Origin: Labilibacter sediminis
Lineage (GTDB): Bacteria > Bacteroidota > Bacteroidia > Bacteroidales > Marinilabiliaceae
Direction: 5' to 3'
Length of the DNA: 33,166 nucleotides
Assembly (NCBI RefSeq): GCF_005877885.1
Contig: NZ_VCHY01000034.1
Coordinates: 1 to 33,166 of the forward strand
Made by a program: the position numbers and the translations under genes. The number at the start of each line of letters is the position of its first letter. Positions within the stretch are counted from its first letter, which is position 1. The notes below the pieces were generated by a model. The model saw only the letters and a list, made by a program, of their open reading frames with translations, did not search any database and was not told the DNA's origin. Shown in pieces: positions 27,601 through 33,166 of this stretch.

Positions 27601-29428
27601 TCGTTTGATTGAGCAATATAAAATGCTTACTCAAATCTTCCTCATTAAATAGCACGTAACAATAAGCAGTTATATTCTCATCCCTACCAGCCCGGCCAGC
27701 TTCCTGCACATAATTTTCCAAAGAATCAGACAATTCATAATGAATTACCATACCCACATCCTTTTTATCAACTCCCATCCCAAAAGCTGATGTGGCCACC
27801 ATCACATCAACATCACCACGGATAAATGCATCTTGGTTTTCTGACTTCTCTTGCTTGTCCATTTTGCCATGGTATGGTTTTGCCAAATACCCGTCATTCG
27901 ATAACCTTTCTGCAATTTGGTATGCTCTTCGAGTTCTGGAAACATAAATTATGGTTGGACAGTTTTTCCCATCAATCAGGTTGCGTAATGTGTCGTATTT
28001 GTCCTCTTCGTTTTCTTTTGGAATTACCTTATAACTTAGATTTGTTCGGGATGCTTTTGAGCTAAAAGTTTCTAATCTCAGCGATAATTTTTCCTGAAAA
28101 TAATCCTTTATATCCTGGATTACATTTTGTTTTGCCGTTGCAGTAAAGCAAGAAACCGGAATGCCGCTTTCAAGATTCTTCTTTTCCTGCAATGACTTTA
28201 TGATATCTCCAATATAGAGGTAATCAACCCTAAAATCCTGTCCCCATGATGAAAAACAGTGTGCTTCGTCAATTACAAATCTTACTATATTTCTTCCAAG
28301 CAGCAAACGTTCAATTGACCTAGACCGAAGCGACTCTGGTGAAATATAAAGAATTGAAGCAGATCCGCTTTCAACTCTTTCGAAAGACTTTGCCCTTTCT
28401 ATTGGATCAAGTAGCCCATTAATAGTAACAGCTTCCGTTATATTTGAACCTTCCAGATTATCTACCTGGTCTTTCATTAAAGACTGAAGAGGTGAAATAA
28501 CAACCGTTAAGCCTTTTACACTTTCTCCACTCATAAGTGCTGGTATCTGAAAAGTTATTGACTTACCACCTCCTGTAGGAAAAACTGCCAGAATAGACTT
28601 ATTGCTAATGGCAGCATTAACAGCTTGCTCTTGTAAAGCCTTTCCTCCATAAGTCCTGTAAGAGTCGAATCCGAAATATTTCTTTAATCCATCTTTAGCG
28701 TCTAACGCCTTATTGCAATATCCACACCCTTCCAAACATGGATTATTTCTGAGCAAAAACATTACTCTTTCGACCTCTGGATAATTCTTAATTACCCATG
28801 GAGGTGTTACTGAGTATCTACTATTCGTATTTATTAAAGCTAAACAATAAGCTAACTCTATTGGTGTTTGAAGTACCAGTTTCTCTAAATCTACCTCTTG
28901 ACAAATGGTTTCTGCAAATCGATTCTTGATTAGGCTGAAGATATCGTCATTAAAAATTGAATAACCTACAAAATCAAAAAATGACGAAAACTCCCTTTTA
29001 TCCGCAAGTATCGCATAATAAATCTGTTTTAAGTCATCATCAATATCATGAAATGCTGATAATTCATCATTAAACAAATCTTTAGCTTTAATAGCATCGT
29101 TTAATGGATTATTTAACTCTTCAGTTTGTAGTTTATCATCCTTTAATAGAGCATGGTATGGTTTAGTTGGAAATAATAGAGGTGATAAGAATAATGTGTC
29201 AATAGCATTAATTCCAGTCAAATTCTGATTGATCGCTCTCTCTATATATGGTAAGTCATGGTTAATGATGTTATGACCACATACATATTTCTTAGTTTTT
29301 ATAAAATTTACCAGTTCCGAAATAGAGTTCGAATGCAATGTTAATCCGTTCCCATTAGTACCACCAGCATCAAGTATCTTTTTACTTTTAACATCTACTT
29401 CGGTATCTATGAAAACGATATTATTCAT
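24623..29428 (-). CDS. DEDD exonuclease - RecQ helicase - UvrD/Rep helicase fusion
   Basis: A 1601-residue fusion. Residues 1-120 are a DEDD 3'-5' exonuclease-like domain (D8 and E10 in FIDTE, HNIINHD at 52-58, D77 in IDTLFLSPLLFP, D111 in NDAIKAKDLF). A cysteine cluster, C231-x3-C235-x2-C238, precedes a RecQ-type SF2 helicase with Walker A FPTGGGKS 283-290, DEAH 387-390 and QEAGRAGRD 575-583. A helical and winged-helix middle follows. A second, SF1A helicase has AGPGSGKT 1068-1075, DEAQ 1175-1178, GDDDQNIYEFRGA from 1204, STIHKAKGKEFD from 1427 and YVAMTRAK 1459-1466. All ATPase motifs look intact. The gene begins 40 bp past abiEii and is probably in its operon. Likely DNA repair or defence nuclease-helicase. 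Confidence 0.93.
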   Translation of the reverse strand: MNNIVFIDTEVDVKSKKILDAGGTNGNGLTLHSNSISELVNFIKTKKYVCGHNIINHDLPYIERAINQNLTGINAIDTLFLSPLLFPTKPYHALLKDDKLQTEELNNPLNDAIKAKDLFNDELSAFHDIDDDLKQIYYAILADKREFSSFFDFVGYSIFNDDIFSLIKNRFAETICQEVDLEKLVLQTPIELAYCLALINTNSRYSVTPPWVIKNYPEVERVMFLLRNNPCLEGCGYCNKALDAKDGLKKYFGFDSYRTYGGKALQEQAVNAAISNKSILAVFPTGGGKSITFQIPALMSGESVKGLTVVISPLQSLMKDQVDNLEGSNITEAVTINGLLDPIERAKSFERVESGSASILYISPESLRSRSIERLLLGRNIVRFVIDEAHCFSSWGQDFRVDYLYIGDIIKSLQEKKNLESGIPVSCFTATAKQNVIQDIKDYFQEKLSLRLETFSSKASRTNLSYKVIPKENEEDKYDTLRNLIDGKNCPTIIYVSRTRRAYQIAERLSNDGYLAKPYHGKMDKQEKSENQDAFIRGDVDVMVATSAFGMGVDKKDVGMVIHYELSDSLENYVQEAGRAGRDENITAYCYVLFNEEDLSKHFILLNQTKLNIKEIQQIWKAIKDITRFRLNVSNSALEIARKAGWDDNVVEIETRVTTAISALEEAGYLKRGQNMPRIFANSILSKNAQEAIEKINLSEKFNDRQKEHAVRIIKKLFSSKSRKQATDETAESRIDYISDHLGIVKEEVINVVNLLREEKILADTKDLTAFIKRGDNRNRSLSIVNSISRIEKFLVTQFEEQEKSFHVKELNEQAEESGCSDVSPNKIKTIINFWVIKNWLKRKQHDYSKNHLTILSNYSESELKKKLEKRHDLASFIVDYLYLKSNEKLSLADKNKEQILVEFSVHELKKEYDNQNALFKLNVSLADVEDALFYLSRIDAIKIEGGFLVVYNKLSIERLEQDNKKRYKVDDYRKLNQFYENKIQQIHIVGEYAKKMIRDYKEALQFVEDYFQLNYASFLNKYFKGSRKDEIKRNITPSKFRQLFGELSPAQLGIIKDNESPYIAVAAGPGSGKTRVLVHKLASLLLMEDVKHEQLLMVTFSRAAATEFKKRLFELIGNAAAFIEIKTFHAYCFDLLGKVGTIEKSQTIINKTVEKIQNKDIEPNRITKTVLVIDEAQDMDIHEFELIKALMEHNEEMRVIAVGDDDQNIYEFRGASSQYLEQFISEQKAKKVELIENYRSKANLVEFTNQFADKITHRLKETPIVPHTNETGRVKLIKYSASNLIEPVVRNILSSGLIGTTCVLTHTNSEALQITGLLIHGGLQAKLIQTNEGFSLYNLVEVRYFIEQLSFAEEKYTITEENWKAAKRKLWNNYKESSKIDICINLIKDFELSNPKKKYQSDFEVFVRESKLEDFVSTNGETIFVSTIHKAKGKEFDNVFIVLNGFNPDCDAKKRELYVAMTRAKQNLTIHLNGNYLDDIACQNLERINNNSQYKRSNLLVIQLSHKDVVLDYFISKQGMISNLKSGDKLLVNNTGCFDVQGNPMLKFSAACKRAVVDYERKGYKLTEAVINYIVYWSKEETEQEIKIVLPELKFFKQDV

Positions 29429-29468
29429 TGCTCTTATTTCTTACTTTAGTTATATATGGAAGACATCG

Positions 29469-30467
29469 TTATAATTTATTAATTCTTTCTTTTAAGACTC
29501 TGATACGTTCAATTATTTCATCAAATGGTAATGATTCTCCATAAATCATTTCTTCTTGCATCCGTTGATAGTCTTTTTTCCAGTTATCAATAACGGCATT
29601 TGGCGGAAGAGGATTCAATGATTTATGTTGATGCCCACTGTAATCAATATTACTTATCTTGGTATAAATACTTCTATGCTCAATTATTTCATTATACAAC
29701 TCATTATTCGCTAAAGCAATATCAGCATACTCTGTTCGCATCAGTATTTCAACATCATATAAATGACGACTTAAACGGTCAACTCGTATTTCATTATGTG
29801 GTTTTTGAAACTCTTCGTGTAATAAGAATAACTTTTCCAGAAATGTACGTTCTGGATTTACACATGGTACTGTAATCGGAACATCAGCAAATGGTTTACC
29901 CGAATAGTGTTTTCCTACCAGTGATGAAAATACTCGATTTGTAAAAGGTTCACGTAATGAACGACTTCCAATCTCAATTTTCACTTCAGGTTTTGTATAA
30001 CTAGATGGGATGGTACATGTTTCATATTTAACTAAGATCTGCACAGGCTCAAGATTTTCCCCATCCTCTTCGTATAATTCTATTTTTGTATTTATAAAAC
30101 CTACCTCATTAAACTTATGCTGCAATTGAGGAATAAAGCTATTATAAATATATTTTCGGGTAGCGGATCTTAACTTTTTCACTTGTTTTACCGTAGTACA
30201 TTCTTCAATCCCAAGAAAGTGTTTATCAAGTGCTAGATCAATATCTTCTGAAAAACGTTCAATAATATTCCATGCTTTGCTCAAGGAAGTACCTCCTTTA
30301 AATACTATATGTGATGCAGCTTCCAATTCTTGAATTAATGCCAAAGTCTGTACTACCCACCAATCTTTTTCTACCGCCGATGCTGGAATACCGATTTCAT
30401 TACCTATAGCCTCAAATATGATATTCCTTTCTTTCGGTTTATTTTTATAAAATACTATACCCGTCAT
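29469..30467 (-). CDS. abiEii: AbiEii/AbiGii-type nucleotidyltransferase toxin
   Basis: A 332-residue type IV toxin of the nucleotidyltransferase fold. The signature is intact: KGGTSLSKAW at about 57-66, then RFSEDIDLAL at 71-80, whose D75 and D77 are the metal-binding pair. The later ERTFLEKLFLLHEEF segment is also typical. Family members block growth by nucleotidyl transfer, shown for some homologues on tRNA; the target here is not known. The ATG at 30467 is only 2 bp from the stop of the abiEi-like gene, so the two are translationally coupled. Length is close to the usual 290-340 residues, with no sign of damage. Confidence 0.92.
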   Translation of the reverse strand: MTGIVFYKNKPKERNIIFEAIGNEIGIPASAVEKDWWVVQTLALIQELEAASHIVFKGGTSLSKAWNIIERFSEDIDLALDKHFLGIEECTTVKQVKKLRSATRKYIYNSFIPQLQHKFNEVGFINTKIELYEEDGENLEPVQILVKYETCTIPSSYTKPEVKIEIGSRSLREPFTNRVFSSLVGKHYSGKPFADVPITVPCVNPERTFLEKLFLLHEEFQKPHNEIRVDRLSRHLYDVEILMRTEYADIALANNELYNEIIEHRSIYTKISNIDYSGHQHKSLNPLPPNAVIDNWKKDYQRMQEEMIYGESLPFDEIIERIRVLKERINKL

Positions 30468-30469
30468 TC

Positions 30470-31066
30470 TTATTCTATTGCTTGTTGCATTATAACTTTA
30501 ATCCACGCTGGAGCTAAGTCTATATCATGCATTAATATCTTTTTATCTTCTTTTTTTAATAATGCTACTATTTTTTGTATTTCAGCTTCTGTGGGTTTAT
30601 CTTTTCCAATCTCACGTAATGCCTGAATTACCAGAGAGCTCACTTCACCTTTGGCTAAAAGGTTCTTTGGAGTTGTACGCTTAAGCTTTATCGTACGTTT
30701 ACCAACCTTTACTGTTCGTGCAGCTCCATCTGTTAAAAAAACAAGATTCATTGGCACCTGTGTACTTAATCCTAAGGCATTTAAAGCATATGTACCAGTA
30801 GGAACCAACTTTATTTTATCTCTCTTTGCTATACCTTGAGCAACCTCCTCTGCAGTAGGCATTACTTCACCTATTAGTTCACTTATTTTAGGACGCACAT
30901 AAATTCCATGTGCAACCTGTCTTATAAAGCCTTTCTCTCTGAGTCGTTGTAATGCTTTACGAATTGCAGCAGGTGTTCCTAGCTTATTAAAATCATCAGG
31001 AAATAACAACACCCCTCTTGGTTTTGACTTAACTAACCTACTTATATTACTCTCTGTATCTATCAT
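30470..31066 (-). CDS. abiEi: AbiEi-type antitoxin/regulator (DUF6088 family)
   Basis: A 198-residue protein with an N-terminal winged helix-turn-helix at about 15-60 (AIRKALQRLREKGFIRQVAHGIYVRP) and the alpha/beta C-terminal domain of DUF6088 proteins (GTYALNALGLSTQVP; VFLTDGAARTVKVG). This is the antitoxin partner usually encoded directly before AbiEii. In studied systems AbiEi represses its own operon by binding inverted repeats, and it neutralises the toxin without a stable complex. A 9-bp inverted repeat lies 16-42 bp before its ATG. It begins the apparent operon abiEi-abiEii-helicase fusion. Confidence 0.9.
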   Translation of the reverse strand: MIDTESNISRLVKSKPRGVLLFPDDFNKLGTPAAIRKALQRLREKGFIRQVAHGIYVRPKISELIGEVMPTAEEVAQGIAKRDKIKLVPTGTYALNALGLSTQVPMNLVFLTDGAARTVKVGKRTIKLKRTTPKNLLAKGEVSSLVIQALREIGKDKPTEAEIQKIVALLKKEDKKILMHDIDLAPAWIKVIMQQAIE

Positions 31067-31081
31067 TTACAAAAATATCTC

Positions 31082-31108
31082 GTCACAAATTTAGTAAATA
31101 TTTGTGAC
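31082..31108. promoter_or_regulatory. Candidate AbiEi operator (inverted repeat)
   Basis: GTCACAAAT at 31082-31090 and ATTTGTGAC at 31100-31108 form a perfect 9-bp inverted repeat with a 9-base spacer, 16-42 bp before the abiEi start codon. Its place and size fit the autoregulatory sites described for AbiEi proteins. A TATTTTTG sequence on the minus strand at 31070-31077 matches a -7 box but would leave almost no leader, so I do not call it a promoter. Confidence 0.6.
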
Positions 31109-31663
31109 AAGTTTAATTCAAGTTATATTATAATCTCATCTTACCAAGATTATTCAGCCTCGAGTTCATTTTTTACAATGAATCATGACTGATTATTTCT
31201 TGGCCTTAATTGGTTTGCAATACCAAGTCTTTTATTTTAACGGAATCTTCTTCTGCTACTATATTCAAGTATTCCCTTAATTGTAACAACCACATTCTGT
31301 CATATGTTAATGACACTGTAATATATCACGTAATATTAGTTTATAAATATCCACATATAAGTAGTCATACTACGGATATACCAACATTTTTAAACCAAGT
31401 ATTCTAAAATAGTCCTTTCTAATTTTTAATAATTAGACTATTTGCTATTTGAAATATCACTTAATCTATGTCAAGTTTTCTGATCAAAAAACTTGACATT
31501 TAATCCATTTTTAGGTTCGGTTCCTTTTTGCTAATTTTGGGGAGAAATGAGTTCATTAAAACGCATTTAAAACGGGTATTTTTTACCCCATTTTGGTGGA
31601 CTTACAGAGGACTTTAAAAATTAAATTCGTAAAGCATTGAGGATAGGGCACTTAGAGTAAAAT
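31109..31663. other. Non-coding region with one strong hairpin
   Basis: No convincing gene is present; the frame at 31210-31407 (plus) has no family features. The clear structure is a perfect 11-bp inverted repeat, TGTCAAGTTTT 31469-31479 with AAAACTTGACA 31488-31498, loop of 8. Its role is unknown; it could be a terminator, an operator or an element end. Confidence 0.5.
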
Positions 31664-31685
31664 TTCAGTTCCCTCTCTTTCCGCT
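31664..31685 (+). other. Possible tRNA-Ser 3'-end remnant (attachment-site candidate)
   Basis: Reads TTCAGTT (T-loop like, 31664-31670), CCCTC (T-stem strand), TCTTTCC (acceptor strand) and G (discriminator), the order found at the 3' end of serine tRNAs. The rest of a tRNA is absent and the T-loop differs from TTCRANY at one position. It lies about 80 bp before a truncated integrase gene, where element attachment sites commonly sit. Confidence 0.3.
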
Positions 31686-31765
31686 GAGCCGAAAGGCAAC
31701 TTAAATCAAAACCCTGTAAGTCAACACTTACAACTTAAAAAAAATGCGCAATATTTTGCAAAAAG

Positions 31766-32200
31766 ATGCAAAAAAATGCAGTTTTTGAGCGGACTTATCG
31801 AGGACTTAATTTCCTCGAAAAAATCAATGAATTTATTGACTTGTACCAAAAGAAAATAATATCCTATATTGATTTTATAATTTTGGATAAACAAACGGTT
31901 ACTGCCCGAATTGTACAAGAAAAACTAATTGGCAAAAAAGAAACTAGATGCACCATTCTGAAAGTATTCCAGGAACATAACGACAATGCCAAAAAACTAG
32001 TTGGTATAGACTTCGCTCCTGATACGGTTCAACGCTACGAAACCTGTTATACTCACACCAAGGATTTTATTCGTTGGCAATATAAACGTGAAGATATGAC
32101 TTTGGAAGACCTGAATCATCAGTTGGTACGTAATTATGAGTTATACCTAAAAAACCGAGCGAAAATGTGCCACAATACTGCCTCATGTAACTATATATAA
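31766..32200 (+). pseudogene. Truncated tyrosine-recombinase integrase (core-binding part only)
   Basis: The 144-codon frame covers the arm-to-core linker and SAM-like core-binding domain of a Bacteroidota tyrosine integrase (ILKVFQEHNDNAKKLVG; DFAPDTVQRYETCYTHTKDF; LNHQLVRNYELYLKNRAKM, then CHNTAS). The usual N-terminal arm domain is missing or replaced, since full proteins start about 80-100 residues earlier. The whole catalytic domain (R-H-x-x-R and the tyrosine) is absent: the frame stops right after the core-binding domain, where about 200 more residues are expected. Its 3' end overlaps the convergent RelA/SpoT-domain gene by 10 bp, which marks a likely recombination junction. Inactive remnant. 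Confidence 0.75.
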
Positions 32201-33166
32201 TCATTAATAACTTCTTTTTGATAACTGGACAAAATGTTTTCGAATATTTTACGATTATATCGGTACAAGCAATACCTTATTTTAGTATACGGATTTAAAG
32301 TTTGATTTCCGGCTTTTTCAATTTTGTTTGAAAAATGAAGATATTTTGTAATTGCAAGCTCTAAATCATGTTCTGTAAAATCGGATTTATGAATTAGAAT
32401 CTCCTGCACAAAATTATCCACCTTATATTCAATAAATTTATAGTCGGAAAAATGCTTTTTGGCTATATATAAGAACCTAAAAACATCAAGTGGAAAATTG
32501 GTAACTAAAGATCGTTTTTTTCTTAAACGGTCGTTTATTATTTTCTCCTCTTGAAATATTTCTTTTTTAATACTGAGAAATTCCTCATCCGCAATTTCAA
32601 ACAAAGCAGATAAACGGTTAATTCGTCGTTTTAGATTATGTGGGATACTTTTTTTGTATTTAATCTTATGATCTAATATACTCCAGGCATCCTGAATTAC
32701 TGTTCTTATCTGCAATTCAAACACTAACGAACTATAGTCTTCAATATTCTTATCTGCACCTCTCTTTTTTCTTAACTTTAACTGTAAGTGGAGACCTTTA
32801 TATCCGAATTGATTTTCGGTTTTTTCAATTAAACTTGTTTTATCAGTTGTTTCCACCACTCTAAAATGTTTTTTTAATTTTCTTTTTATGGAAACAAGAT
32901 CGTCAGAATAATAACAAACAGCCCTCACTCCAATTAGATCTGTAATGTAATCCTGAATCTTAAATGAGGAATCTGAATCCAGATAAGGTAAATATTTACT
33001 TTTGAACTTTTTAATACACTCATCACAAGATTTAATTCTGAATAATACTTGGTCTACCTTATCTATATTCTCAATAATATTGGAAAAGTATTCTATTCCT
33101 TTTTGATGGTAAGTAAGTTGTTGATGGTACCATTTTTTAAACTCCTTTACTTTTTCTTCAATCAGA
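32191..33166 (-). CDS. RelA/SpoT-domain (p)ppGpp synthetase-like protein, partial at window end
   Basis: The open frame runs off the right edge of the window, so the N-terminus is missing; about 325 residues are visible. A GTG at 32928 lies inside the domain and is not the true start. The upstream part reads FRIKSCDECIKKFKS and then IQDYITDLIGVRAVCYYSDD, the beginning of the synthetase core. It is followed by YKGLHLQLKL (G-loop region) and FELQIRTVIQDAWSILDHKIKYK (the ExQ-IRT and W-x-H-x-YK motifs). All look intact. The last 150 residues are helical and unrecognised. No HD hydrolase or TGS domain is seen, so it resembles small alarmone synthetases or toxSAS-like toxins rather than long Rel enzymes. 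Confidence 0.85.
   Translation of the reverse strand, partial: LIEEKVKEFKKWYHQQLTYHQKGIEYFSNIIENIDKVDQVLFRIKSCDECIKKFKSKYLPYLDSDSSFKIQDYITDLIGVRAVCYYSDDLVSIKRKLKKHFRVVETTDKTSLIEKTENQFGYKGLHLQLKLRKKRGADKNIEDYSSLVFELQIRTVIQDAWSILDHKIKYKKSIPHNLKRRINRLSALFEIADEEFLSIKKEIFQEEKIINDRLRKKRSLVTNFPLDVFRFLYIAKKHFSDYKFIEYKVDNFVQEILIHKSDFTEHDLELAITKYLHFSNKIEKAGNQTLNPYTKIRYCLYRYNRKIFENILSSYQKEVINDYI

Noticed and set aside
31210-31407. 65-residue plus-strand frame upstream of the integrase remnant
   Set aside because: Sequence looks like random AT-rich translation, with no domain or neighbour support.
31581-31811. Repeated GGACTTA...GAGGACTT words at about 31598 and 31792 as attachment-site direct repeats
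   Set aside because: Similarity is short and imperfect; it may only reflect duplicated coding sequence around the integrase start.
32929-33166. GTG at 32928 as the start of the RelA/SpoT-domain gene
   Set aside because: The frame stays open to the window end and the upstream residues match the start of the synthetase core.

Overview
The window looks like a low-GC genome of a Bacteroidota organism, probably a marine or anaerobic relative of the Marinilabiliales; I infer this rather than see it directly. The support is a SusC/SusD pair driven by an ECF sigma factor and FecR, lipoproteins with short lipoboxes, a type IX secretion (T9SS) C-terminal signal, and weak Shine-Dalgarno sequences. No tRNA, rRNA or CRISPR array was seen.

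Region 1 (about 1092-21738, all minus strand) is a polysaccharide utilization locus. In transcription order it holds an ECF sigma factor (TTG start), a FecR anti-sigma factor, a SusC transporter with an N-terminal STN signalling domain, SusD, a PKD-like surface lipoprotein (probable glycan-binding protein), a GH3 beta-glycosidase lipoprotein, a right-handed beta-helix lipoprotein, a T9SS-exported protein, a GH2 glycosidase with a malectin-like tail, and a membrane-tethered propeller/Y_Y_Y/HTH regulator. The expected circuit is that glycan uptake through SusC signals by its STN domain to FecR, which releases the sigma factor to raise sus expression. Surface and periplasmic enzymes then trim the glycan. 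The substrate cannot be fixed from sequence; GH3 plus GH2 suggests beta-linked sugars. The non-coding spaces of this region carry several families of self-complementary repeats with a recurring CATAGC/GCTATG core, including two inverted copies of a roughly 175-200 bp element about 8.3 kb apart.

Region 2 (about 21999-33166) is accessory DNA that looks like a worn mobile element with defence cargo. It has a fragment resembling the end of a DUF6371 Toprim/primase protein, a small DUF4248-like gene, a Fic protein with an AbiEi-like N-terminus, a 1601-residue fusion of a DEDD exonuclease, a RecQ helicase and a UvrD/Rep helicase, an AbiEii/AbiEi (DUF6088) type IV toxin-antitoxin pair directly upstream of that fusion, a truncated tyrosine integrase with a possible tRNA-Ser attachment remnant in front of it, and a RelA/SpoT-domain gene cut by the window end.

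The best candidate for an undescribed system is the AbiEi-AbiEii-exonuclease/RecQ/UvrD gene set (24623-31066), with the neighbouring Fic gene. The Fic gene is preceded by five 24-bp direct repeats in exact register, and AbiEi by an inverted-repeat operator candidate.
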